Position numbers and translations under genes: made by a program. From NCBI GenBank assembly GCA_033980235.1, contig CM067067.1, positions 40,095,985 through 40,159,984 of the forward strand: DNA of 64,000 bases, read 5' to 3'. The DNA is from Diadema setosum. Taxonomy: Eukaryota; Echinodermata; Echinoidea; Diadematoida; Diadematidae. Positions 1-43,640 of this stretch are shown here, one piece after another; positions within the stretch are counted from its first letter, which is position 1; each line of letters opens with the position of its first letter. The notes below the pieces were generated by a model, which saw only the letters and a program-made list of their open reading frames with translations, made no database searches and was not told the DNA's origin.

Positions 1-476
1 CTGTGCCAAGTTTAATGGGAATCGGTTAAAAACTGAGGAAGTAGTTCGCGACGCAAGATTTGTACCCATTTTTGCCCATAATATGCCGTTACCATGGCAA
101 CGTACTTTTGGGTACTGTCAAAAAATACGTCTTGCACATCTACAACCCAAGGCACACATCTGTGCCAAGTTTTATGGGAATCGGTTGAAAACTGAGGAAG
201 TAGTTCGCGACGCAAGATTTGTACCCATTTTTGCCCATAATATGCCGTTACCATGGCAACGTACTTTTGGGTACTGTCAAAAAATACGTCTTGCACATCT
301 ACAACCCAAGGCACACATCTGTGCCAAGTTTTATGGGAATCGGTTGAAAACTGAGGAAGTAGTTCGCGACGCAAGATTTGCAACGGACCGACCGCCCGAC
401 CGACCGCCCGTCCGCTGATTCCTATATACCCCCTTCAAACTTCGTTTGGCGGGGGTATAAAAAGTGAAATTTTCAC
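1..476 (+). mobile_element. Helentron-like element, 3' part with 159-bp tandem core
   Basis: A 159-bp unit is repeated about 2.4 times (starts at 1, 160 and 319, very similar copies). It is followed by a CGACCGACCGCC microsatellite (384-414) and a terminal stem-loop at about 424-458 (TATACCCCC paired with GGGGGTATA). Core repeats, ACGG-type microsatellite and terminal hairpin are the plan of non-autonomous Helentron-related elements (bivalve 'pearl' type). Because 159 is a multiple of 3, both strands show artefactual open frames here. Confidence 0.65.
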
Positions 477-791
477 TTGACTTTTTACCTCATGACCCAA
501 AACTCTCTCTGGATAATCTTTATCTGGTAGTACACATATACTGTATGTACATGTATAATGTTAAAGTACAAAGTCATGTTAAATTTCATTTTTTTTTTCA
601 TATCTCAGAAATGGTTCAAGGTTCATTTATAGAACTTTGATGAATATGCATATACTGATTGGCAGTGATTGTCTTGGGAACTTTAAGGTCAAAGGTCAAA
701 GGTCAAAGGTCAACTCAATCTTTCATTATTTTCCTAATATGTATGCAGTGCCAGAGGTTTTTTTTTTTTTGGGGTATGAGCCTGCATGTTA
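477..791. other. Intron 7 spacer with four AGGTCAA repeats
   Basis: No gene seen. At 686-713 there are four head-to-tail AGGTCAA copies, which are perfect DR1 nuclear-receptor half-site spacings, probably repeat-derived. The rest is AT-rich without recognisable structure. Confidence 0.6.
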
Positions 792-1148
792 AGCCCCCGT
801 CACACTACAGCGTATAAATCAGCGAATGCCTAGCGGATGGGCAAAATTTGGCAAAGTCCAGATACGCTCGAATCCGCTCGAATCCGCAAGCAAAACGTCG
901 TTTTCGAACGTTCGCCTAACGAATGATGAGCATATGCTAACCGTGTTACGAGCGGATTAAGTAGCGAATGAAAGCGAATGCGTACAGTCCGTCCAGCGGA
1001 TGCTGAGCGGACAAAGCGAATGAGGAGCGAATGCCCAACATATGCAGAGCGATACTGCGGCAGTCACGTGACGGATCTCGACTGACGCACATTTTCCCAA
1101 ATCATTTTGAGTAGTGACAGTGTCGAGTACCGTTGTGATTGTGAGAAT

Positions 1149-1308
1149 GGCCCCCAAAAGAAGGAAGGAGAAGTCACCACCAAGTGCTGCTGATGTCATT
1201 ACCCTCGACAGTCCACAAGATTCCTGTGTTCCTTCTGATGATCACGTTGACGATGATGTGGGGAGTCCAACATCCTCCATTACGTCTGGTGCCTCCAACT
1301 GTTCCTAG
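1149..1308 (+). pseudogene. Possible remnant of Harbinger accessory protein
   Basis: Reads MAPKRRKEKSPPSAADVI and then an acidic/serine-rich stretch before a stop at 1306. PIF/Harbinger elements normally carry a second, Myb/SANT-type gene beside the transposase, and a lysine-rich start like this would fit, but no SANT motif is readable. Position inside the element is the main argument. Confidence 0.25.
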
Positions 1309-1355
1309 CCTGGACCTTCAGCGAAAAAAAAAAGCCAGAGGCAAACGCTGGAACT

Positions 1356-1571
1356 TTAATATCCCGGAAGTTCGATGAGAAGCTGATTATACAACCCGAA
1401 CTGCCCTCGTCTTTGGATCCAGGCCCTGGTCCACATCGTTCTTCGATGTTTTCCTCTCCTCCGTTTTCTCTTGTCTTGGATGTATTTGGCGATTGCCAGC
1501 TGGTTTAGGTCATACTCATGTTGATGAACAGCTAGAATATATTGCATCTGAAATCTCTGAGCGTCCTCCAT
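1356..1571 (-). pseudogene. PIF/Harbinger transposase N-terminal remnant
   Basis: An open stretch of 71 codons from ATG 1571. Its C-terminal half contains RTMWTRAWIQRRGQFGLYN, the (R)xWVRPWL.RR..FG.Y signature that opens PIF/Harbinger (HARBI1-like) transposases, preceded by a basic RKRRRGKHRR cluster. A stop at 1356 cuts it off, and the DDE catalytic domain expected over the next ~300 residues is missing. It lies inside the TTA-flanked element, which supports both assignments. Confidence 0.75.
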
Positions 1572-1940
1572 TTCTGATGACCAACTGATAAATGCTACCT
1601 GTGCTGTCCAGATTTGCTGTGCGAGTTTGGACGAACGGCGAACGAATGACAAGCAAACGCAGAGCGACCACAACTTTCGATCAGCGGGCGCTAAGCGACC
1701 ACAAAGCGTATTGTCATTCCGTTCGTCATCCGCTCAAGATTTTGGACATGTCCAAAATCAAAATTTGTCTCCGGCGGATCTCTGCGAATCTCTGTGAACA
1801 GCTAGCGGATACAGCGAACGCCAAGCGGGTCACGAACGATGAGCAACGGATGTGAGCGTATCTCCAAATTTTCGGATCCGCTGGGCATTCGTTGGCTAGA
1901 TACGCTCTAGTGTGACGGGGGCTTTATCTTGATTAATGTA

Positions 1941-2363
1941 CAGTTAAACCTCTCATATCCGGACCGGGGCTCATCCGGAAAGGGATTTGGCCGGATACGG
2001 GAGACTCAATGCTAAATACATGTACATATACATACACAAGTACGTAGCCCATTGTAGTACCACATGTAGTATTAATGTGTATACTGGAACCTTTTCACTG
2101 TAACTTACATTTGGGGATGTTTGGGGATGTTAAAATGTCTGAAGGTAAGCAATTTGGAAGGAAATTTGATGTAATGTATGTTAATCATGTTGGAAGTAAT
2201 ATGTAATTCATGTGTATTTGTGTAGGAGTTCTCAAGGAGTTGGGAATCCCCCTTTCCTCCCGTAATCATAAAAAAAAAAAAAAAAAAAAAAATCACGGCG
2301 AGATTGCGTCTGTATAATAGAGATATCCGGATAAAGGGAGGCCGGATAAGAGAGGTTCAACTG
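1941..2363. mobile_element. pogo/Tigger-type MITE
   Basis: 423 bp with terminal inverted repeats CAGTTAAACCTCTCATATCC / AGAGAGGTTCAACTG, flanked by TA dinucleotides (1939-1940, 2364-2365). CAGT...ACTG ends with a TA target are typical of pogo/Tigger elements. A poly-A tract (about 2271-2291) lies inside. No coding sequence. Confidence 0.75.
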
Positions 2364-2589
2364 TAATTTTACATTTTTGTATTTATGTAATACTGTACAT
2401 GTACATGTACATGTATATTTCTCATTTTTGTAAAGTCATTTGTAATTCGCTTCTGGCTGCAATCAATAATTTGTTAAATAAAGATATCATTGATAATAAC
2501 AATAACATTATACACTAAGTTTTAGGAAAATACCTTCAGGTATTGCACAGATATGGGGGGAATAGTGAAATTTTGAGCATTTGACCTTT

Positions 2590-2785
2590 GACTTTGAGCA
2601 TGTGCACCAAAATGTTGATAGGCACAACTTCGCCCACTCATACATACATGTACGTGCCAAGTTTCATTAGGATACCTCAAACATTTTTTTAGTTATGCTG
2701 TCCACAAAATTGATTACGCATGGACGGACGGACAACCTGAAAACATGAATGCCTCTGATGACACTACGTGGCGCAGGCATAAATA
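2590..2785 (+). mobile_element. Helentron-like 3' end
   Basis: One core unit (TGACCTTTGACTTTGAGCAT and following), a short GGACGGACGGAC microsatellite, and a terminal hairpin at 2748-2782 (ATGCCT ... AGGCAT). The same hairpin type appears in reverse at 63944-63976. Confidence 0.5.
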
Positions 2786-2911
2786 AAGAGAAAGAGAGAC
2801 ACAACTGGGAAAGGAACCAGCTTGATCACATATGAGACAGCCTACACTCTATGCAGCAGTATGCATTCCTTTTTGTCGACTTTAATTCATTTAAAAGTTT
2901 AGAGTGAATTA

Positions 2912-35162
<32,251 letters not shown>

Positions 35163-35660
35163 GTAGACTTGTCTCACCGATCGGTCGACCGTAGCTCGTA
35201 CGCACGCTTGCCCGGCCCGTAAACGCCCTGCTGATCCACCGTCAGGATGCTGTAGCAGGTTGGACGCAGCAGACGAAATCCGGTCTTCATCGACGGTACG
35301 TGCTACACTGTATTTCGATGATTGCGGCCTGTCAGTGTCGATGACAAATGGCGTTTGTCCTTTTCTTTTTATTATATAGCGTTGAAGAAAGCTTGTTGGC
35401 TGTTCGGTGTTAGACAAAGACCAGGGAGGTCACACGCCACCATTAGATCTCATCCCATGTGGTAACGTTTCTGGTCTGCCGCATCTGCGCACCCTAGCAT
35501 TTTTTTTTCCGTACGAGATCTGCACACAGGATCTGCATGCACTGACTGAGGAGCAGCAATTCAATACGCTGAGTGCAAGACCAGTGTAGAGTCGAGTCGA
35601 GTCCGTGGTACAATACCGCGCGATTGCTGCGGAGGCGAACTGTCTATCCTCCTAGTCTGT
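35163..35660 (-). promoter_or_regulatory. CpG-rich 5' leader and probable promoter of GDA
   Basis: This stretch directly upstream of the GDA start codon is clearly richer in G+C and CpG than its surroundings (runs such as ACCGATCGGTCGACCG near 35176 and GAGTCGAGTCGAGTCC near 35591). No TATA box is obvious. The type is inferred from position and composition only; the transcription start is unknown. Confidence 0.4.
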
Positions 35661-38600
35661 ACAGATACCGCAGGCAAAGGGTAATCATGTAGAAATGCAC
35701 ACCTACCGTTCGCTTCGCTGTTTGTCAATTAAATTTTGTGCAGCTATTGGAGATGCTAAATTGAACCATATCAGAGAGTTTTCATGGAATTAGAAAGCCG
35801 AAAAGGTAAGAAAAATGAGAAATCGGAGTTGAAAAGTACGTCGGTCGCGAACATAGTCTCCGACGTAACTAGTGCACCGATTTCGCAGAGAACGATGTCA
35901 ACGATTATAATCGATTCTGGTAGTCTCTAATTAGCCGCTTACTAACAATATCGAACTCGACTCATGCAATACGTGTAGCCCCAAGGCCCTACTTTCTTTT
36001 TCGTATTTTTTTTTATTTTTTTTATTGTTAGCTCAGTCGAGTCGAAGCATGGAGGCGTGGGACCACCTCCCTGGTCGAAGGCTCAAGTGAGCTATTGTGA
36101 TAGTTCTTTGTTTTCTTTGCCACTATCATGATTACCACTATTCAAATTATTGAAACGATTATTCATACCAGGATTAAGACATCGACCCTTTCTTTAAAAA
36201 TTGTGGCAAGTATTGATTTTATCATGAAAAAAGTTGATAATAATTAAGATTAAATTATTTGATTTGAATAGTATTGAAGGGAATAGAATGTGGTTGAAGG
36301 AAAAGTGGAAGAAAAAGGTTGGGCTATTTAGGGAGAGAAAAAGAGAGAGAAAAGAAGATGAAAAGGAAGTTGAATTCAAAGGGGATTTGTTTCTAGTAAT
36401 TTTCATCATTCATAGGCCTAATTTGATAAATTAATGAGAATAGTATTACAAAAAGTGTATGTTATACAATCATGTATTAATATTCTGGACTTCTCATAAA
36501 GTGCTCATTTTACCTAAAAAGAAACAGAATATTGAAATTGAAATGGTAATATGTTTTCGATTGATAAGTTCAACTTACAGTAGAAAGTAATTGTTTTTAT
36601 GATAGTATTTATTTTTCCATTTCATTTTTTTTATTATGTATACAAAAACAGCAACCCAGTATTTGCTTTTGTTTTGTAGTAAAAATCCATTTTATTGTGC
36701 AATATTCATGATGGATAATTCCCATTTTTTCATATCTTTTACTGTTTTGTACACATATTATCCGTCCATCATTTAGTCAGTGAAAAATGTTGACAGATAT
36801 ACAGTCACATGCAGGAGAAAATTAACTAAAACGATAAAAAAAAAAAACAGACGCATCAAGATCACTTTCTTTTTTCCACATTATACTGTCGAGCCGACGT
36901 AATTATTGTGGTTAAACACCAAACAAGCGGCTGTATTACAGACTACAACGATCGATTATTCTCGTTATATCGCTCTTCCACATAATCGATCATCCATCAT
37001 GCTACGCTGAGACAGTCGTCGATCGGCGTACTTTCGAGTCAAAATTAGCTACTTTTCTTCTGTAATTGACTATGAAATGTAGCAGCGCTGTACTGCGTTA
37101 CCATGGTGACCACAGTGCACTGCTCTGTCCTGAAAGTGAAAAATGTGCAAAACTCTCTTGCATCTTGTATTTACATTGATTCAGGGAAAGAGAAGGAAAG
37201 GCTGTTTAAAACTAGGACGGGTGCCTGATGTTGTATTTGTACAGTTTTTTTATTATGATATAGGCAGAAGAAGTGGGCACTGCAAAATGTCATACTGCAG
37301 CACAGCACCACAGCTGACAGTTGACCGCTCTGCCTGACCTTTTGATAAAGTACCCCTTGGCCCAAAGCCTCATTATCACTGACCATAACAAATCACCACC
37401 TCTTAGGGAAGAACACCGCCACTGACCCCTCACTCTTTAGTGTTTCCGGGGTCGTTTTTCTTCCAAGTTCAGGGCAAATAGATCTCATTGTGTGCATAAA
37501 TAAGATGACAGGGAAATATACCAGTTGCTGTCTGATTGACGCGTCCTAATGCCAGGCAGCTAAAAACAAAATCTGACCTCAGACTGGACGGAGACTTGTG
37601 TGCATCTTTGACCCCTGATGAGGACGTGAGTTTGACCACGACCTCCACTTCGCTGTCATGATCGAGCCAAATAAAAACCCTGAAAACTCGGAGTTAGGAT
37701 GGACTTTGAAATTGCCATTGACTGCTGATTATGCTGCCCGAGATCAGCTCGTCTAGCTGATTTTTCTCCTCAACTTCATGACTTTTGGCTGAAAACTGTG
37801 AGAGGAATTTGTTTCGTCAGGAAGTCCTTGTTTCTCCATAATATTTGGCTGAAAATTTTGAGAGGACTTTGCTTCGCCTGGCAGCCCTTGCTTTTCAGCC
37901 TATATGCCTCGACAGCCTGGAAATAAGCATCTTTCCCCGGGAGGAGAACAGCATCGCAGCCCACAATCAGACTATTACAGCCGGCAATTAGAAACTGTTG
38001 ACTCTGTATACACGTGTATAAGAGGATAATGTCCGCTCAATCTCTGCCGATGACTGTCACAATGCGGCATCTACATCATTTCAGGCAAATCTGACTCTTT
38101 GCTCCTTGTCATATTCATGCTGAGCATCCAGTCGACCGTCATCCCGTTCCCGTTCCATCTCGTTTTGGACCCGTCGTGTTCGAGCTTTTCGCCCCGATCT
38201 CGTCCGTCGCGCTCATCTTCGACGACGCCCTCCTCGCGAAGTGACGCACGCCATTCAAGGGATTTTTAGCGGAGCATTCCTGGACTTAACATAAACTGGA
38301 GATTTTGCGCCCTGATACACCGTGTTAGATTATTGGTGGTGAATGTTTATATCAATATTTGGAATTTCCTAATTCGGATAATATCTGTGGATCCACATTA
38401 TTGAGCTTGATGTTGAACAAGTCAAGAGGGGTAACGTACGTTTGTTCAATTTATACTTAGTTGTAAGCATAATATTCTGAACGGCATATTATAAGATTTT
38501 TGTCTGTCACTACAACGCTATAAATGACAGCGTGTCGATACAGGTATGATCCTGATCGATTGTAAATAAAGTCCGTTCAATTAAGAAGGCCATTGCAAAT

Positions 38601-38900
38601 GTAAACTGAACTGTCTCACATGTGTTTGCTTTAACCTCGTTGTCTCGTAAACAATAAAAAAAATAGGGGAATTGGTTATTGACCCTTGCGCGTGCAATTT
38701 AAGCAAAACAATAACAAGCACTCACACTATTACAACAATACCAGTTCTTCCTAAAGAAATTTCATGAAACCGTCAGATATGGTCCATCTTGACATTTCTG
38801 ATAGCCACAAGAAGTTTTCATTGACAAATTAAGGAAGGAAATGGTAGGTGTGCATGGTGTGCATTTCTACAGGTGAGGATACTGCAACATAACTAACAGA
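35660..38900. other. Region upstream of GDA, no gene recognised
   Basis: About 3.2 kb of mostly AT-rich sequence. Noted: two diverged ~75-bp direct repeats containing TTTGGCTGAAAA and TTTGCTTCGCCTGGCAG-like sequence (about 37780-37900), and a CpG-richer patch at about 38140-38250 open for roughly 60 codons on the minus strand, which I cannot assign. Confidence 0.5.
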
Positions 38901-39480
38901 AAGGGCTTTTTACACTTGTAAAATTTTGCTTAGCCCCGGACCAACGGTGGGGCTAAGGGGGGGGGGGGGGGGGGGCCTTAGCCCCACCGTTGGTACGGGA
39001 CTATCCTTAGCCCACTTTCTGTTTACACTCGTTTTTGCCAAAGTGGGCTAGCCCCACCGATAGTACGGTACTATCTGGCCCTGCAAAATAGCAGGGGTTA
39101 GCACCGCAATTGCGGTGCTAGCACCGCAATTGCGGTGCCAAGCAAGTGAGTGTAAACAGAACGAAAAAATAATCCTGGGCTAAGCGACGGAGACGAAGTC
39201 CGACCCTCACTGACCAATCAGAAACGAGGTAGTCAAGTGCTGCCGGTGCGTGCGTGTACGTGTACAGTACACAGCGTAATTATGAATATTCATGTGGTTT
39301 GGAAAGTCCGGGGCTAAGAAATACAAGTGTAAAAAGCTCAGTTTTCTCCTTAGCCCCGGACAAGAGATAGTACGGGACTAATTGGCAAGTGTAAAAAGCT
39401 GAAAAAATTGGTACGGGACTAACGATAGTCCTGGGTCAGAGAAAGTCCGGGGTTAAGAAACACAAGTGTAAAAAGCCCTT
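38901..39480. mobile_element. 580-bp MITE with AAGGGCTTTTTACACTTGT ends
   Basis: Perfect ~19-bp terminal inverted repeats, and TTAGCCCCGGAC/GTCCGGGG repeats inside both ends. The interior has a G19 tract (38957-38975) and a double palindrome, TAGCACCGCAATTGCGGTGC, near 39099-39138. No clear duplication, so the superfamily is open. Confidence 0.75.
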
Positions 39481-40355
39481 TAGTGTACCCTGTACCATTG
39501 TAATCAAAACTAAACCAGATTATAGAAGAATGTTAAACCACAACCTTGCGACAATCAAGGACAAGGCCGGATACCACCAGGGAACTCGTGCGTAAAAATG
39601 CACGTACGATCGATCTAGATCACTTTTATTGATACCGCAGAGGGAGGAGAGTCGTCTCCTGCCTGGCCGTCGTTAGTTGTTGTTGTTGCTGTTAAATGCC
39701 GGCTAATAGTCTGGCTTCCAGACACCCTGCCCGTACTATTTCGCTATTCAGGGATCACTCCAAAATCTTCGAGTGATCCCTGACGTCACTCCAAAATGAA
39801 TGAAATGAGCATTTCACTCCAATTTCACTCGAAATTCACTCTTTTTAGAGTGAAAATTTCACTCGATTTTTTTTACAGAGTACCTACTGAAATTTATAGG
39901 GCCCTACTAATATTTTTTTTTCTTTGAAGAACACAAATTCAAATAATAAAGGAGAAAAAAAAAATCGCTGTACTATCGCGATTTTCTGGCCAGCCCGGTT
40001 CGCTATCAGTACCCCCCTCCCCCCCCCCCCCCCCCTGGCTTCTCAGCTTCAGCATGTGCAAGCCTAGGCCACTCCAATACTCAGTATGTACCGGCCAAGA
40101 CTGGGATGATGTCTGTCAATCTGAATGTGATCTCCTTTTCCGATTGAATCACTGAAACCAAAAACAAAATAAAGGGGCCCTGTAATTTCGAAACAATTGT
40201 AACATAAATCAAGGCAGACATTCTGGGCTACTTGTGGGATGCAAATGATCACACATACATACTTCTTACATTTTTAGTTTACATAATACATTTATATACA
40301 TGCACAAACATACATACATACATACATAGTACGTACGTATACATACCTACATTAA
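39481..40355. other. Intergenic stretch with ACTCCAAAAT-type short repeats and a C17 tract
   Basis: A short TTCACTC/GAGTGAA-rich segment (39745-39870) and poly-C at 40019-40035, then CATACATACATA microsatellite (about 40309-40328). No gene. Confidence 0.5.
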
Positions 40356-40622
40356 AGGACAAGTCCACCTTCATATACATAAGGATTGAGAGAATGCAGC
40401 AATATTAGTAGAACACATCAGTGAAAGTTTGAGGACTAAAATTGGACAAAGTTACGAATATTTTTAGTATTTGCACAGTCACTACTGGAAGAGAAGACTA
40501 CTACAGTGTATGATGTCACATGTGTACAACTATACAGGGAAAATAAAAAGAGAATTTCACAAAACTTTACTTTTTGAATAAAGCGCACATTAATTCTTCG
40601 ACTTGCCACTGACGTATGTTAA

Positions 40623-41006
40623 AGGGTGTGTACAGTTCGAAGTGAGGATTTAGCTTTAAACGTTTTGTGAGATATTCAGCAACCACTCTATGAGATGTCA
40701 TAGAGCATGCAATTCTAAGGGGTATCAAAAGTTTATTTGATTACAATCGGTTTTGAAATGGCTGAGATATCCAAAAAAAAAAGGTGAAACAAAGAGATCC
40801 TAATAAAAGGTGTGGTCTGTAGCCTTTTATTATTATCACTTTCTTGGATATCTCAGCCATTTGAAAACCAATCTTCATCAAATAAACGTTGAATCCTTCT
40901 TAAAATTACATGCTCTTTCATGTTTTCATATAAGAGGTTTCTCATTATCTCACTTAGGAATGTTAAAAACATGATTCCCCACCTCAACCAGTACTGGACA
41001 GTCCCT
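40623..41006. mobile_element. TTAA-flanked foldback MITE with AGGGTGTG/CAGTCCCT ends
   Basis: 384 bp flanked by TTAA (40619-40622, 41007-41010). The body is one large palindrome with AATGGCTGAGATATCC / GGATATCTCAGCCATT around a GATCCTAATAAAAGG hairpin core. Related to the repeats at 19791 and 21033. Confidence 0.7.
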
Positions 41007-41262
41007 TTAAGGTTAATTCCCCTGCCTTCTGAAAGAGAGAAGTCGAGTATTTTGTTATGCGAGAAAAATGGAAATAATTATGTTGAATTTTCTTTATTCT
41101 TTCTTTATATCGTTGAACTCATATGACATCACTTAATAAGCTATAGTAGTCTTTTCATCCAGCCGTGACTGAGCAGAATCTTCACAAATTCATAACTTTT
41201 ACGGATTATCCGATTTTGCTCAAACTCTCACTGATGTGTTCTACTGATATTGCTGCATCCAC

Positions 41263-41605
41263 AGAGACTCCAACTCTCTCGTTTTCGACGGGAGATCTCC
41301 CGCCGAAAACCCATTTTTTATTTCAAAATCTCCCGTTTTCCCGCTTCGGAGATTTGATTTCTCCCGCCCTGGCTCATTGTCTCCCGGTGGAAAGGATTTC
41401 TTACTTATTGCTATCGCCGTATGTTGAAGAATAAGCCTTAGATAGCACCAAAAGCATCTATGAGAACCCTATACTTCGCGCTTCGCACACATCAACTTGG
41501 AGTCTCCCGTTTGATAGGGGTTTCGGGCGGGAGAGTCTCAAGTTTGATAGGGATTTCGGGCGGGAGAATCTCCAGATCAGAAGGTGCTTGTGGGTTGGAG
41601 TCTCT
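41263..41605. mobile_element. hAT-like MITE
   Basis: 343 bp, ends AGAGACTCCAAC / GTTGGAGTCTCT, flanked by GCATCCAC (41255-41262) and GCATTCAC (41606-41613), an 8-bp duplication with one mismatch. The opposite arm of the host element gives the empty site. GGCGGGAGA/TCTCCCG repeats fill the interior. Confidence 0.7.
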
Positions 41606-42299
41606 GCATTCACTCAACCCACATGTCTATCAGGTGAACTTGTCCTTTAATATTCATATCCACATGCACATGCCTATAATGTACCTATATACGCTTGCTC
41701 ACCTTCACACTTCCATTAGACCTATTAAATTGAGTATTGACGCGTCATACTCAAAAGTATTTCCATGGAGGGTTCAACAATTTATTGTAAATGATTATAA
41801 GGAGAATCTCTGTGTCCTTCTTACGAAGGCCACCATTGCTTTTTGTGTAAATGGGCCTATTCTGGTGAATTTAGGAGTCTCAAATCATAATGTTCTTTCT
41901 ATTATAAATCTAGAGCATTCGATTAGAAAATGTTTCGTTGTTTCTGGTATTCCACATCTTTCACATAACCCGGTATCATGCTCCTTCAATGGAAAAAGGT
42001 TATAATTCAAGGCAATAGTCTAGTGGGATTTGGGGAAAATATGACTGTTAGAGGCATTTTTTAGTAAAAGTTGGGAACCAGTCTATTTTGTATAAATCAA
42101 TTACACTGAATCCAAAAATTCCGGTTCCCAAGCGGAATTTTGAGTCTAAGAGCATCTAATTTACATAAACAAAATGGCCACCAATTCATTGCTTTTTAAG
42201 GTATTTCGATGATCTAATTTTCATAAAATCTCCCTAGATACGAGGAAATAGTAATAATTTCAGAAATTAAGGTGCAAAGACAATAGCTAGGTCATCAGT

Positions 42300-43640
42300 T
42301 ACTCATGGCTTTCACTTATATATACAAATTAAGAAGTGAAATATGCAAATTAGGAGTTGCCGCTGATACAGCAATGCATTACCGCATATATGCGCATGTA
42401 TTATATACCTACGTGTTCACTTCTGTTTTTAATCACTTTAACAAGTTTATCGGGCAAACAAAAAGTACTAAGTGTCACCAGAGTCGAATCAAAATTAATC
42501 AATTCAAAAGAATTGAATTTTACTTAAGCAAATATCTATGCAAATTGGTATACACGAGGATACATGCATAACTGGTAGTATTTTAGATTCTACAACGCAT
42601 TGCCGCAATATATGGATCTGAATCATGATTCTGATGATAGTTATCATTGTATCAAGACCGGTTCACGATTCCCAGTGTGATAAAGAGATACAAGAACCAA
42701 CTTTAAGTATCAGAATAAAACATGCATCTCATTTGCACAATAAATTATGCAAATATTTTTCCATTTTCTCAACATATTTTCCCCTAAAACAAAGTTTTGC
42801 TATCAAAATGTACCCTGGCGTAGTGAGAAAAAAAAAAGATATGCTATCGGTCAAACAAAGTGTACATAGTGTCATCTGAGCCTGAGGAAAATCAAGTACT
42901 GGAATCAACCAATTCAGAATAAAAAAATGAATAACAGTATTTGCAACAACGTATGCAAATTGGTATGCATGAGGCTATACTGCGACAGGCTTCGAGATTC
43001 TACAACACATTGCCGCGATGTATGAATCTGAATCATTATAGCTATAATATCAAGACATAAGTTGATGATTCTTTTGTGATAAGGAGATACAAGAAAAAAA
43101 AAGGTATTATAGAAGTACCCTAATAATCTAATTTGCATATAAATTATACAAATAGTTGGCCATTTCTATGGATATTATTCCCTAAAACATCAAAAGTTAT
43201 CAGGTTAAGTTATCAGGCAAACAAGTCGTACATTATGATGTCGTCAGAGTCCGAAGTAAATCAAGTACTGGAATCAATCAATAAAGGAGAACTAAATGAC
43301 ACTAAAAGGAATGTTTGCAAATTGATATTCAAGAGGCCGTAGACCAAGCAGGTTTCGATAGTTTACAACGCACTGCCGCAATTATATATGAATATGTTTC
43401 ATATAACAGCTTTAACATCAAGACCTGTTAATGATTCCTGGTGTGATTAAGAGATGCAAAAATTAGCTGCAAGTATACTAAATAACACACATCTACTATC
43501 TCGTTTGCATAATAAATTATGCAAATATTCACCCATTTTCATGCATATTTACCGCCAAAACAAGGTTTTGCCATCAAAGTTATTGGGCAATCACTTATAC
43601 TACGCTATGGATTAGTGAAAGGTCACTTTATTCTTCCCTG
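42300..43640 (+). repeat. ~400-bp satellite-like array, left body
   Basis: Three units marked by TTCTACAACGCATTGCCGC (about 42589, 42996, 43361) and by TTTGCATAATAAATTATGCAAAT-type palindromes. Units have diverged and vary from about 365 to 405 bp. Confidence 0.7.

Larger units (their letters stand above)
792..1923. mobile_element. PIF/Harbinger-type DNA transposon, deleted derivative
   Basis: 1,132 bp with imperfect terminal inverted repeats of about 90 bp (AGCCCCCGTCACACTA... / ...TAGTGTGACGGGGGCT), flanked by TTA on both sides (789-791 and 1924-1926). Three-base TWA duplications are typical of PIF/Harbinger. Both ends carry multiple AGCGGAT/GCGAATG-like subrepeats. A transposase N-terminus survives inside on the minus strand (1356-1571), and a possible remnant of the partner protein on the plus strand begins at 1149. 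Confidence 0.85.
40356..41646. mobile_element. TTAA-flanked foldback element hosting two other MITEs
   Basis: Ends AGGACAAGTCCACCT / AGGTGAACTTGTCCT-type, flanked by TTAA (40352-40355, 41647-41650). Both arms are long inverse copies (GCAGCAATATTAGTAGAACAC at about 40398, inverse at about 41240). TTAA with AGG ends fits Kolobok-like MITEs. Two later insertions lie inside. Confidence 0.75.

Noticed and set aside
12..418. Open frames on both strands encoding a repeated peptide
   Set aside because: The 159-bp tandem unit is a multiple of three, so any stop-free frame stays open. It is a repeat artefact.
35163..35417. N-terminal extension of GDA
   Set aside because: The frame is open but has no ATG upstream of 35162, and the extra residues resemble nothing in guanine deaminases.
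38140..38310. Short CpG-rich open stretch on the minus strand as a possible exon
   Set aside because: About 60 codons without recognisable motif and no convincing splice sites; cannot be supported.
41460..42005. 181-codon plus-strand open frame
   Set aside because: It runs through a hAT-like MITE, the end of a TTAA foldback and the flank. No homology is recognisable.
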